Origin: Diplosphaera chodatii
Lineage: Eukaryota > Chlorophyta > Trebouxiophyceae > Prasiolales > Stichococcaceae
Assembly: GCA_032358165.1 (NCBI GenBank)
Contig: JAALGY010000019.1
Span: 2,232,001 to 2,296,000 of the forward strand
Length of the DNA: 64,000 bases
Reading direction: 5' to 3'
The notes under the pieces were generated by a model. The model saw nothing but the letters and a program-made list of their open reading frames with translations. It was not told the DNA's origin and ran no database searches. A program made the position numbers and the translations under genes. Shown here one piece after another: positions 47,101 through 58,685 of this stretch (the stretch's first letter is position 1; each line of letters starts with the position of its first letter).

Positions 47101-50100
47101 AATGCCATGCGTGCCTTGGCTGTCTACCATGCTGAAAGACTGGTCGGCTGCCCAGCCTGAGGCGCGACGTTCCCTTGTGACCATTTGGCTTGCAGGAGCA
47201 GCAGACGAGGCGCATTGGCGAGCTGACCGCACGGATCGAGGGCCTCGAGAAGCGGCTGCAGGACGCCAGCAAGGTGTGTGATGAAGAAAGCATGCTGACA
47301 CAGTGCAAGTGTGGTGGTGAGTCATTGAAGTATGGTGTGCTTGTGAGCAGGCCGCTGTGCATCTGATATCAAGGTCTCCATGATGTGGGCCCTGATCTGC
47401 TGACAGCGTGGTCCTGCAGGCGCGGGAGAGCCGGCTGCGGAAGGCGGGGCTGCCGGCGCGGGCGCGCATGGCGGCGGAGCTGCGCGACATGGACACCGAC
47501 ATCCTGACCCTCACCCGCACCCTGGCGGTGAGTCATTACACCCTTGCAGCGTCTCGACAAACTTGAGGTTTCGCGACATGGACACCGACAGCCTGACCCT
47601 CACCCTGACCCGCACCCTGGCGGTGGGTGGTGGCCTGAGCGCCTGCACCTGATGCATCGCCCGCACAGCGACTGTGCCTGCGCCCAGTGCACTGGCATGG
47701 GGTTGCTGGGGATGGGTAATGCAGGTCAGCTGCTGACCAGGCGCCCTTGATGGGCGTTTAGCAGCGGCCATCAAGGGCGCCACGCCAGAGCGCTGTCAGT
47801 GTGCCAGCAGCTGCGAGCCTGCAAGCTCGGTCCACACACAGCGTGTTGTCCGCAGGTGGCCACGCTGCAGCTGGAGATGGAGTTCATCCACGGGTCGCTG
47901 GAGGACGAGGTGCTGGACATCGCGCCCGAGTCCCTGTCCAAGACGCCCAACGGGCTGCTGGCGCGCTCCGGCACCTCGGACGAGGTGTGCTTACCTGCCT
48001 TGTGACGCTTCGCCCATTGACCGCTTGCAGCTGCTGTCTCACATCGGCATTTCAGTAGTCACCAGCAGACCTGCGTCACTTGTCAGGCTGACTTCTAACA
48101 GCGGGCAGACGCATCCTGGCATGTTCAGCAGAAGTGTTGACTCAACCCATTCTGCCCCAATGTAGTTGCACTGCTGCCCGCCAGGATTGCACCTCAATGC
48201 TGAGTCGGGCTGACAGCATGCAGCTCCTGTGCATCCTGCAGGTGGAGCTGCTGGTGGTGGAGTTCGCCGACTTCGACCACGCGCTGGCGGTTCTGGCGGA
48301 TGCCGTGGCGCGCGGCGAGGCGGGCCTGCTGAACGAGGACGAGCTGGACCGCCTGGCCCTGGAGATCCCCGACATGCGCACGCGCCTGGGCATCCGGTGC
48401 GCCTGCGCCCTGTCACCTGATCTGCACCAGGACACCCCTTGATGCGTGTGCTGCAACTTTCAACTGCCCGCTCGCCCAGCTGCGGCTGCGGTCTGATGCT
48501 ACTGATTCTGCTGTGGCGCAGGGATGACACGGTGTTTGCGGGCGGCGGGCTGAGCCTGGTGAAGGTGCAGCTGCAGTTCCAGGAGTCCGTCGCCAAGGTG
48601 GGCCCTTTTCGTGCTGGTGTGTTGCGCCGCCAGTCTGCTGCACCAGCGTGCCGCAACTGACACCTGGCGACACCACTCTCTAGGCTGCCAAGTGCACTGT
48701 TGGTCAGTTTCCACAACGGCCACTTAGCACAGCCCTGGTACTATGAACAGCAAAGCAAAGCAGTTAGTACCACCGTCACTACCATTAGACCATGCTCAGT
48801 GCCAGGGTCACTTACTGGGCAGGTGGGCGAGGCAGCCAAGTTCTTCAGCCGCGGCATCAAGCTGCTGGTCAGCGACGTGGGCAACTCCAGCCGCCTGTTC
48901 ATGAAGGCTGCCTTTGGTGCGCCCTCGCCTTCTGCACCAGACTCCATGGTTGTGTACAACCAATCAGAAACCTGGACTGAACATGGATAGTGCTTGGCAG
49001 CTGTCTGCTCGAAGCGCATTGCAGGCCTGTGGTGCAGCTGGGCAGTCAGTCACAAGGTCATCTGAAGGCTGAACACAGTCTGAGCTTGCCACCATTGCCA
49101 GCGCCGGACCGCGCTACACTTGCGTCCGTTTATCAGATTGCCTCCAGGTCTGCTCATGGCCTCACTAGTATTCTGAAACCCCATTCAGGTGGGACCCTAA
49201 AGCCGCGAGAGGTCCGGGGCATCCGGCAGACGGCGAAGGACGTGACGGTGTTCATCCCCTTTGCCGTCATCCTGATCGCGCCCATCACGCCTGTGGGCCA
49301 CGTGCTGGTGTTCGGCTTCCTGCAGCGCTACTTCCCGGGCTTCTTCCCCAGCCAGTTCACCTCGCGGCGCCAGGCGCAGATGATCAAGTGCGTGCGGTCA
49401 AACGCAGATCGTCAATGCGTGCTCATGATTGCAGATGATGGAGTGCGTGCTGATGCACTGCCACAAGCACCGCCGCACGTCACTAAGCAGACAGGCCGCA
49501 TACCATGAAGAAGCACCCAGTCTCGCTGCTTCAGGCGGGGCCATCCCAGTACAGCAGCAGTTCCTCCAGACTCCTGGATGGTTTTGCAGCACAGTTAGTG
49601 CCCAAGCCACCTTGCCAACGGCGATGCTGACGCCCTGACCTTGAACCCCGGACCGCAGGCGGCAGGAGCTGCAGCGGCAGCTGGCGATGGCGCAGGAGGC
49701 GGCGCAGGAGGAGGTGGACGAGGCGGAGTTTGCCGCCGCGTCCGCCGCCGTCAGTCGCCTGACCGAGGTCTTCAGCCCGTCGCGCGTGCTGCAGCCCAGC
49801 CTGGTGGGCCAGGTGTGCTGATCGAGCATTTGTCCTCGTGCCTGCTCTGTTCATCATGTTTGCCGCGATGTTTGAGTTCCACGAGTGACCTTTTCAAAAC
49901 ATGGCATACACCGTGCTTACTTGGGCAGCTGGGGTTTTGGCACTTGCTGGTGCTCGTACCCTGGCATGCGTCGTTCACCATCTGCTTTGGCTTGTGGTTG
50001 CCAGCACAACAGGTACCCCCCTGCCGTGTGTGGCCTGCGGACACCCTCTGCACTCTGGGAGCTGCTGCACACGTTCATTGCACCCCTGCAATGCAGCCAC

Positions 50101-50549
50101 AACCCAGCAACGGGTCCGGCGGCAGCGGCGGCAGCGGCGGCGGCAGCGGCAAGTGGCAGGCGGCGGCCGCTGCGGACGACGCCGAGGCAGCGGGGCCCGC
50201 GGCAAAGCGCCTGCGGGACCTGGAGGCCCGGGTGCGCTGAGTGTCCGACCCTGGAGCTGGTGTGTCAGCACGTTGCCGCTGGCCAGCAGCAGCGTTCATG
50301 CTAACATTGGACGGCCGCATATCCATGAAACTGCAATAGTGCGACTGATTTCCAGCACCGTCTGCCTGCCTTCAAGAGAGCCCTCCAGCGCTTGACATAT
50401 GTCTGCGCCTGCCGCTGAAGCAGTGCAGATATCTAGCAGTGCCTGCCTGCATGCAGATGGCCAAGGCAGAAGCGGAGGACTTCGGCAGCGACAGCAGCAC
50501 AGAGGACGAAGACCCTACGGCACATGCTGCCGAGAAGCCCGCGCGCTGA
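44186..50549 (+). CDS. LETM1-like protein, probably organellar
   Basis: Seventeen exons chain in phase to 785 residues: 44186-44367, 44927-45090, 45427-45576, 45759-46011, 46275-46407, 46541-46639, 46869-47024, 47196-47273, 47420-47527, 47856-47984, 48242-48396, 48522-48597, 48823-48916, 49189-49387, 49659-49812, 50097-50231, 50457-50549. The defining segment is in exon 14: a LETM1-type motif ([15 protein letters not shown]), a hydrophobic span ([20 protein letters not shown]) and [11 protein letters not shown]. Upstream exons are charged and helical, with coiled-coil stretches such as [19 protein letters not shown], as in plant LETM1-like proteins. The C-terminus is acidic and Ser-rich. LETM1 proteins act in inner-membrane cation/proton exchange and ribosome association in mitochondria; whether this one is plastidial or mitochondrial is unclear. 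Exon 1 (Arg-rich, MASGPLDLL start) is the least certain. Intron 9 contains an echo of exon 9. Confidence 0.83.
47572..47627 (+). repeat. Intronic copy of the 3' end of LETM1-like exon 9
   Basis: This sequence repeats the last ~45 nt of exon 9 and its donor (about 47483-47532), with one substitution and a 6-bp internal duplication. It keeps a GT donor (GCG|GTGGGT at 47622/47623) and has an upstream AG at 47548-47549, but inclusion (73 nt) would shift the frame. Confidence 0.88.
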
Positions 50550-51436
50550 TGGCCCAGTGAGCGCCGCCCCAGCCATGCCTCTGGCGGTGCTATTTTGCCG
50601 CTGCATGCTGCAGTGCATGCAGTCCTGGTGGCGGCAAGGGTGGCGTGTACGGAACCCTACAAAAACGGAACACCTCAGGCAGTACCGCAACGTACATGGC
50701 AGATGAGTTGTGGCAAGTTGAGTGGTAGTGTGATTGACACCTTAGTGGAACTCTCAGGCAGGCATTGCCTGGCATGGCTGGAGCTCAGCAGGGAAACATG
50801 CAGCACAGTTTCGCAGCTGGCGACAAGCTGGCCGTGGTGCCTGATCGATGCCGGCTATCTATGTTATGGGTGGATCTCCTGACCAAGCATTGCAGGGTCT
50901 GATCTCAGCGCAACAGGCAATAGTTGAAGACCGGCTGAAAGTGTCCAGGCGTGTAAAGTCGCAAGTCGACAAGGTCAACAGCTTCCCTCCACCACAAGAG
51001 ACATGTCCAGCGTGGAAAAGTACCTTCTAAGCTGAGCAGCTGCTGCCGGCTGCCAGTCGGTAGTCGGAGGCATTTTGTGCATGACGTGACGCCAATTACC
51101 ACAAACCTGCTCAGATTCCATGCCGAGACTCTATATGTAGCGGCTTGGTCAACTCACGGCATGTCGGCGAACCCCTGCTGGCAGGCTGGCACTCCTTTTG
51201 TGGAGTTCACGCTTTCACTTTCACTTTCACCCCGTGAGCAAGAGTGCCGCCGTGAGCATCCTCCATCCTGACTTGCTGAGGTCCTCACACAGACGTCCTT
51301 CGCTTTACATGCTGTGTTTCACGCCAACCACGCTCCTTCGTTCCAGCCGTTACCACCTGACACAGCTCACCTTGGCAATGCCGAGCGTGACTACAAGCTC
51401 AGCAAGGCTGCGATAGTCTGACTGCTGCTGGGGAAC
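50550..51436. other. Intergenic region between co-oriented genes
   Basis: This 887-bp gap shows no supported exon. It includes a small CTTTCA triplication near 51211-51228. It should carry the LETM1-like 3' UTR and the promoter of the tandem kinase-like gene. Confidence 0.4.
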
Positions 51437-54283
51437 ATGGCCACTGAGTTGCTGCCGCAGTTGCGGATGTCGGGTCTGCCTTCGGTGCGGCAAGCAAGAC
51501 TTCGCCCATCACCAGAGGCCTTGCTACAGCCGGGACGAGCGCTGGCGACCAGAAGGTTCAAGACATCAGCTATGCAGCCGGCACCTGGCGCCGGCATGTA
51601 TGTTGACATACCGCCTGGCCTGCTGCCCTACAACATCAGGCTGCTGCTTCCGCACATGGACTTCAACTTCTGCGGCGCAAGAGCTCCTGCCCACGCCCTG
51701 CTGCCCAACATCAACGAAAGCAGCGTGTGCTTCTCCTCTGCCGGGAACAAGCTGCCTGAGTCGTACTATTCGGAGGGCCCCGGCGCCGTCAGCGGCCGGC
51801 CCGCGGTCATCAGAACAGCGCACCTAGGGTCTCACTCGCATGCAGCCGACGAAGTCCTTGCAGAGGCGAGCATTGCACCACACCCACACGGCATCCAACC
51901 AGCCTGTCCGCTCCCTGCAAGCAGTGCGTGCATGCACCGCCTTCATGCTCAGGCATGAGACTCGGCACAATTGCACCACAGCGGAGCTCATGCCGGCGCT
52001 GCAGATCAGGGCATATGAGCAGCTGAGAGGCCTGCAGGGCGAGTGTGTCCCGGTGCTGGAGGCCGCCGGCCTGCTGGGAGGTCACAGCGTCATCGTGGCG
52101 GTCAGTGGCGGCCGGCGCGTGGATCCTGAAGACCCGCCAGCCGACCCGCTGCACCGCCTGCGCTGGGATGCGCTGGAGAGCCTGCGGCGCATCCACGACC
52201 GCGGCGTGCTGCATGGCGACGTGGGCCCCTGCAGCCTGTTCATCCGGCAGAGCTCTCAGGTGGGCGACGCCTTGTCTTGCTTTGGGTGTCGCATGCATGC
52301 CGTCAATTGCAGGTACCTCATCATCAGTCAAGGCGGCTGCCTCCTCCATGTCAGGCTCAAAAATGCTGTGACAGCATTTTGCTGCTATGCTGGCAGGACA
52401 CTGTCAGAGATGGTGACGATGCCAGAGCCCATGACAGCGGCGTCAAGCTGCTGTGGGCGGATTTCAGCCGTGCGCGCATAGTTCCTGAGCTGGACCGCCA
52501 CTCGCCAGCCGCGCAGGTAGCCCTTATTTATATGTTTTTATTTTATATTTTTATTTTGTATTTTTTTGGTACTATTTATATACTTTGAGATGGAAAAATT
52601 ACAAATACTCCCCGAGGTCTCGTCGTTGTAGTGTTTCCACCGGGCCACTGATCGACCTACAGCAGCCACTTGACACGGCGGTACTGTCACCGACTGCCAG
52701 CAGCGGGCTGCAGAGCAGCCACAAAGTTTTGCGGCTGTGCAGAACCTGCTCAGCACTGCCCATGACCAGGCACCAGCGTGCAGATGAGCTGTGCACCAGA
52801 TTTCATTGCGCAGGACACGAGATACTGCTAGAACGCTGCATTCCTCGCTCGAGAGCATCGCAGGCTGACGCTTGCCCTGTGCACTCAGCCAAGTGGATGT
52901 GGTTGCTGTGACAGGACGAGGCCTACATAGCAGCGCTGTGGATGGGGGTGCCAGAATGGGCGCATGCGCACCTGCTGCAACCGGCCAGCTCGCTAGACGC
53001 TGGGGGGGCTGGCAGCTCCTCTCACAGCAGCAGCAGCAGCAGCAGCAGGCCGGGTGCAGAGCGGACCCTGGCAGCGCTGCTGAAGCCGCTGCCGGAGGAC
53101 CTGGTGCAGCTGGGACGGGAGCTGGAGGCCGCCACCAACGAGAAGTGCGCCCTGTATTGGGGCACCGTCAGAGGCCAGCCGGCAGTCGTCAAACGCTACA
53201 GCCTGTCTTCGGCAGAGGCGGGGCTTGAGGCGGCAGCCGAGGTGCGCACTCACCACAGTATGTGTACAGTCTGGCGAGGACTACCTGGCACCGCTGACCC
53301 TGGGGTGGCGCCCCTACGTTGCGGACATCACTGGTCCCCTTGATACGTCATGTGACGCCAACAGCTGTTGAGCACCGCAGATCCTGGCGTACCAGCAGCT
53401 CCAGGGCCTCCAGGGCCGCTGCATCCCGCGGCTCCTGGCAGCTGGGACCGTCAACGAGGGGTGCGACGTGCTGCTGGCCGTGACAGACGCCGGCACCAGC
53501 ATGCAAGATCTGGAGGCACAGTGCGATGCGCTGCTGGAGGAACGCGTCTTCACTGAGCAGGTGGGAACCTCATGCCGTGACGAACAGCTGCAGGTGCTGT
53601 GGCCATTGGTAGGACGGTGGTCGACCAGGCAGACCGGGCTGCTGTCGCGCCCCTGCCCTGCGGCTGGGGCCTGCACCTGACACTGCCAGATGGTGTACTG
53701 ATGGACGGCAGCTGTAGCGCAGGCGGCACGCAATTTCTGCGTACAGGGTACCTGCCCAGCAAGCCACCTCAGGAAACACTTTTGGCATGCTGGATGGCGG
53801 CACCATCGGTTCTGTCACACCCTGAGTCGTAGCATGGCAACCGCAGGAGCGCGCAGCCGCAGAAGAGGCGCTGTCGGCCATCCACGACAAGGGGCTGCTG
53901 CACGGAGACGTCCTGCCCCGCAACCTGATGGTGCAGCGCAGCCGGGTGGGCACTGCGTGTAGACTGTAAACCCTGAACCCTAGACCACAGTTGCTGAACC
54001 CGCCCACGTGCAGCTTGGACGTCAGCGGTCACCCGGGTTGTTGGGCCAAGAGCTGGCCAGCGGTCGACCCTGTGCTTGGCGTGCCATCGTGCAGGGCAGC
54101 AGCAAGGTGATGTGGCTGGACTTCGCCAACAGCACGCTGCACCCGGGGATGGACCGCAGCTCCCACCAGGCGCAGATGGAGCTGGCTGAAGCGCGGGCGT
54201 GCTGCGACCATGCGGACGCCATGCTCGCGCAGCGCCGCCGCAGAGCGGCAGGGAAGAGCCGTGGCTCATGTGTCACGCTCTGA
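51437..54283 (+). CDS. Tandem kinase-like protein (degenerate unit plus better-preserved unit)
   Basis: Seven exons chain in phase to 532 residues: 51437-51865, 52005-52259, 52397-52516, 52915-53241, 53381-53560, 53847-53945, 54095-54283. Two kinase-like units run in parallel. Unit 1 has RPAVIRTA at the VAIK position (Lys to Arg), IRAYEQLRGLQGECVPVL, the loop IHDRGVLHGDVGPCSLFI (catalytic Asp kept, Asn lost) and WADFSRA for DFG. Unit 2 has QPAVVKRY (Lys kept), ILAYQQLQGLQGRCIPRLL, IHDKGLLHGDVLPRNLMV (Asp and Asn kept) and WLDFANS. Unit 2 could still bind ATP and transfer phosphate; unit 1 is probably a pseudokinase. The HGD loop and DFA/DFS motifs recall divergent fungal- and algal-type kinases. 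The first intron appears to be GC-AG (GAG|GCGAGC at 51865/51866). An AT-rich island sits in the intron between the units, so two separate genes cannot be excluded. Confidence 0.75.
52360..52380. repeat. Perfect intronic hairpin
   Basis: AAAATGCTGT and its exact reverse complement ACAGCATTTT are separated by one base in the intron between exons ending 52259 and starting 52397. Confidence 0.6.
52517..52600 (+). other. AT-rich island in the intron between the two kinase units
   Basis: About 75 bp of almost pure T/A (runs of TTTTTATTTTATA and TATTTATATA) stand out in an otherwise GC-rich region directly after the donor at 52517. It could be a promoter for a separate second gene or the remnant of an insertion. 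Confidence 0.6.
53023..53048 (+). repeat. AGC trinucleotide repeat encoding polyserine
   Basis: A run of AGC codons in exon 4 of the tandem kinase-like gene encodes consecutive Ser between the two kinase units. Confidence 0.8.
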
Positions 54284-55539
54284 ATCTGTACAGTTCCATC
54301 TGTAGAGTAGCAGCGTGTGTATCCCTAGGGAGCACCTGCTAGGCCTAGCAGGTGCTGCCATGCCTGGCACTGTATCATGCCGCTGTCCTGGGTCTGGCCG
54401 GAACCCCCTGTACCATAGTGCTGCAACACTTCACGACGACAACTCATCGCTGGCCGTTCTCAGTGAACATGTATTTGAATGTAGAACAGGGCCGTTGTTG
54501 GTTTATCTTTGCTCAGACTGCACAAATGCACATTGTGTCCAGGTAAGCTGGAAGCAGCGTGTAGTAGCTGAGCGAGACAGCCAGATGCAAATGTGTATAG
54601 GCGCAAAGCATGTGGACTGATTGCTTCACCCAGAGTGCCAGACTGCTGATGCACCAAGTACATGTACTGTACAGCAGGCAGGCAGGTTGCCGTTGTTGGC
54701 AATCTTCTTGCAGGCACGGGCCATGGGACAGCACAGCCTACACATCAAAGCTGTACGCACCGTGGTTGTGATCCTCATGATCAGGTCTCAGGCGCTGACA
54801 TACGTCAGTCCATACACCTGTGGCGTCTTTTACTGGCATGGGCTGCATTATTGTGCTCTTGTTTGCCCGGCTGCACTCCTGCTGAGGATATATCCTCAAT
54901 ATATACTCAGTATATACTTGACACGACATTCGACTGGCTTCACCAGTCGTACGTCAGCTTCTATCACTTCCAACATTGACGGAATGAAAGCAAAGCATGT
55001 ATGATACTGCATACATGCTGCTCTTGCGGGCTCTGCTTGCCTTCGAAGTCGCCATGCCACTCAAGCTGCGTGCACAACCACAGTGGCATTGCACTCGATG
55101 ACCAGGGCGTGACAGCGCGTCACATCGCACGCTGAGTGCAAATCACTGCAATCGAGCAGCAGGCCAAGCCCAAAGTATGGGTACCGGCTGAAGAGGCGCC
55201 GCACCTTGCCTTGCCTTACTGCAATCTCAGTACAGACCGCTGATCTCAGTACAGGGCCTGTTGCAGAAGCGGAAGAGTCGAGGTGCAACGTGACGACACC
55301 GGGCTTCTGCCTTTATCGGCCCTCAGATCTGCACTCTAGGCTGTTCATGAATCCACGAGGGGCGTTGTGCGCGATGCTTTGCATCATCATCACTGCTGCA
55401 GCCTGGGGTCAAGTGTCTGGTCACTGGCACAGCAAGGGTGCACAAAAGGCTCTTGTGCTATCGGGATCCCAGCGCACAGGCTCAGCAAGTGATAGATTCA
55501 TGCGGGGCACATAACCGGAACAAAGTTGGCGGCATAGTG
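54284..55539. other. Intergenic region
   Basis: About 1.26 kb without a supported exon. It contains a perfect 26-bp palindrome at 54331-54356 and a small AT-rich inverted-repeat block (ATATATCC/ATATACTC units) near 54886-54920. Confidence 0.45.
54331..54356. terminator. Perfect 26-bp palindrome downstream of the tandem kinase-like gene
   Basis: AGCACCTGCTAGG is followed immediately by its exact reverse complement. It begins 47 bp after the stop codon and could form a 3' UTR hairpin or a cruciform. The terminator label is tentative. Confidence 0.4.
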
Positions 55540-57872
55540 ATGTATCATCAGGCTTCTTTCATGTGGATGTCGAGGCCATCCTGTCAGCTGTCCCTTGCTA
55601 CGTCCATTCGAGACAGATTGACAGAGCCTGCTACCATACTCCATCATTCACAAAGGCAGCTGGCGTGCCTGGCTTTGCGTCACAGATGCTTCAGCACTGA
55701 CTGTCATGACGCACGTCCAACACCTCTGGAGGCCTACTACGGGCCCGATGTGCATGACCCTGCGTATTTGCACTTCAGAGAAACATCTGTTGACTCAGAA
55801 AGGAAGGTTGCCGACCTGAACAGCAGCCTAGCAGAGCTGACATCGGAGACTGACAGGCGCCTGAATGACCTAGTGTGGTTCAACAACAAGCTGGGATACG
55901 AAAGGGGGTATGTGGACGCGGAGACGCTCAGAAACAGGCTGCGGCCGGAGTTCGGCGAGCGGGCGCTCGCCAGCCGCACGTTCCAGACGGTCCCGCAATG
56001 GCTGCAGCGGATGGCTGCGCCGCTGCAAGCCGCCAACATACCATATGCAGTTGCGCAGAGCAACATCATGGAGAATCTGCTGAAGGTGTGCCGTGCAACG
56101 CAACTTGTGCTCTGACGGTGCTGACCACGATATGATGAGCGCATGCATGTCATGTCATGTCATGCGTGTACCCGTCACTGGACCACTGTCATGCACTGCA
56201 TGCTCAGCTGTGTAACCTTGCCGTTGTCTGCACACTATCTTTTGCAGTCGAAAGACCTCCCTCGCACGGCCATTCGGGGCGTGGGGCAGCGTGTGCTCAA
56301 GATGTGTTTGCAGCTGGCAAGCATTGACGATGGGAAGGCGGCCAACATGTGGGCGAGTGCAACCTGGCTTGCTGATGACACAGTGTCGGCAGCTGACAAC
56401 CCGAACAGCAGCTTGCAGAAGCTTCAGCAGGTGTGCAGCTACGAGCACCGTGTCCGAGCTTCATGAGGTGTGCATCCAGCCAGCCATGCAGTCACAGCAC
56501 GGGAGTGCGGCATGCAGGTTGCACAAGGCCTTGCGCAGGCCGGAGGCCAGTATGTCGCTGCGCGATGCATCATTTCATTGATGCACTCAGTCATATCATC
56601 TCCAATGCAGGTCCAGGAGGCACTCACCATTAGTGTCAAAAAGGCCATGCAACAGTACTGTAAGGCACAACAAGCCGCCGTGCATGTCCCGTACATGCAA
56701 GAGAGCGGTGATGAGCAGACAGAGGACGAGTCCAATGACGAGGAGTCCGAAGACGATGATGACGCCTGCTGGCACAGATATGACGACGGCAAAGATGGGA
56801 TGACGACAGTACTGACGAAGACGTCACAGACGATGACGCCGCCGATGATGGCGGAGACAAGAGTGGCGAGGACCCCTCTGAGTGAGGGTCCACGCAAAGG
56901 ATGTCCCACACCTGCTGCAAGTGCAATCCTCACTCTGCGTCAACTAACCTAGCAGTTGCTACTACAAGCTAGCAGCTGCTTGTTTGCTGGTGTCTCGACG
57001 GCGTCAAATGTGTTCATGGTCTCATTCACTCCTTGCAGGGTTGTCGCAGACTGTGCAGCACTATCCGTGTACCTGGGGCATGTTGTTCAGCACATCAAAG
57101 GCGGCATGGTGCCCGAGCAACTTGTCGAGCTACTCAGCCGAGGTGCTTCGAGGAATGTACAACAATTTCACGCCAAGGAACATGCTCGACATATGGATCA
57201 GGGCGTGTACGCAGCTGGCCTTTGCGTGGCCCCTGCAGTGTCGTCCTGCTGCCCGTGGAGCAGTGTGTATGTGGTGCTATTAGCAGTGGCAACATGCCAT
57301 ATTAAACAAATCAGAGATTATATGTTGGTCTTCTGTGCTTGAATGCAGAGTGCAAGCATGGCCAGGAGCTGAGGTGCCCTTTCACGCTGCTGTTGACTGG
57401 CGGCGAGACCTCCTCGCTTGGGTATGATGGTCAGGGGAGCTCGTCCCTTGGCGCAAACACCGTCCATCACACTGTCTTTGACATAACAACAGCGTTGGGT
57501 GGTGCGCCATCACATGACAATGACCTGCTCAGCACTCGTGGGCAAAGGCACGGTGATACATGAGACCACGTGGGTCAAGCAGAGCTCTGACACCCGTTGC
57601 TGGTTGTAGTCTATGATGCAGGCGTGGAACGGCTGCTGCTGCGCAGCAGTGCACTTGTGCAGCTCTGGGACCTGGCAACCGACACGGCAGACCCGACCAA
57701 TCCGGCAGCAGCGGCGCCGAGGAAGCAGACAGCTGCAGCTTTCATGGTGTGCTGTACCGCCTGTATCCATCACTGGCAGAGTACAAATGTGCCAGTGATG
57801 TTCCACCATGTTCCACCAGTTCCACCTCCTATGGTTGTTGGCCGCACACGGGTTTCTGTCATACTCATCTAG
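55540..57872 (+). CDS. Unrecognised protein with acidic region and an apparent frameshift
   Basis: I do not recognise this protein. Proposed exons are 55540-56085, 56248-56430, 56611-56880, 57039 to about 57262, 57349-57552, 57622-57746 and 57780-57872. Exon 1 holds PLEAYYGPDVHDPAYLHFRE and a charged helix (LNSSLAELTSETDRRLNDL). Exon 2 has LPRTAIRGVGQRVLKMCLQL. Exon 3 is strongly acidic. Inside exon 3 the acidic frame (EDESNDEESEDDDD) breaks at 56797-56799, and an equally acidic run (DSTDEDVTDDDAADD) continues in another frame. That second frame, not the first, splices in phase into exon 4 (VVADCAALSVYLGHVVQHIK). One extra G in the GGG run would reconcile both. The gene is therefore either frameshifted or affected by a sequence error. 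Boundaries after exon 4 are tentative. No transposase or other catalytic motif is visible. Confidence 0.5.
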
Positions 57873-58685
57873 ATGAATTGAGTTCTTTGAGCGTTTGAGG
57901 CAAGATGCTATGCAAGATGTTCGTCTGCAGATATTGCAACTATGTGAGCACAGACAGCGGTTTGTAGTTCGATCGGCAGCATATCGTTTAGACTGATGAC
58001 CACACTCTGTACCGACCAGAAGTCCCATTCCAAGAGTCAGTACAGGGTGCCCCACAGCCAGAGCTCACGCTATGCAACACAACCAAGGCGCGGCACGCGA
58101 ACCTTTGCGACGCACGCGCTGAGCAAAACACTCACCTTCAACACAAGCCAGTCCCATGTGCTTTGAGCCAGCAAGGCCAGCGGACGCGTGCTAGAACTGC
58201 TAGTGGCTTCCAGTCGTTGGCTGCTGCGCTTTGGCGGGCTGTTTACAGTGATCGCGCGGACGCCACTGTATCGTAGCACCTATTACCGCCTCTTGACAGC
58301 AGGCAGACGAACGCTGCAGGTTCCAAGCGTGTCGCCATGTCGCTGGCATCCCTTGGGATTGAGAGGTAAACATGTCATCCGAGGCTGTGCAGCGGTGACC
58401 GCCCAGCTTGGCAACCACCGCTTGCGAGTGCGATACGGCGTGTGTTAACATGCTTGTAGACGGGCTACCGAGGATCCTTGCGACTGCTGTACTGTTCGTA
58501 TGTGCAGGGATGTCAGCCTGAGCTCTGCAGCCGGCGCACATGGAGCAGCCAACAGGTTGGCTCAGACATATGCCACATGCCCAGTCGTGCTGCCCTACCA
58601 GCGGAGCATATGCTGAGCTAGTTGTGTGCCTACAGGTGTGAAATGTGGTGCTTGCGCATGTTGACATTGTGCATTGCACCAGCAG
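57873..58685. other. Region upstream of the aminotransferase, first exon unresolved
   Basis: The aminotransferase needs an upstream exon ending two bases into a codon before the acceptor at 58683-58685. One candidate open stretch is 58188-58370, but it cannot be confirmed. No other gene is supported. Confidence 0.35.

Noticed and set aside
55540..57872. Transposon-derived gene
   Set aside because: No transposase, integrase or reverse transcriptase motif and no terminal repeats or target duplications were seen.
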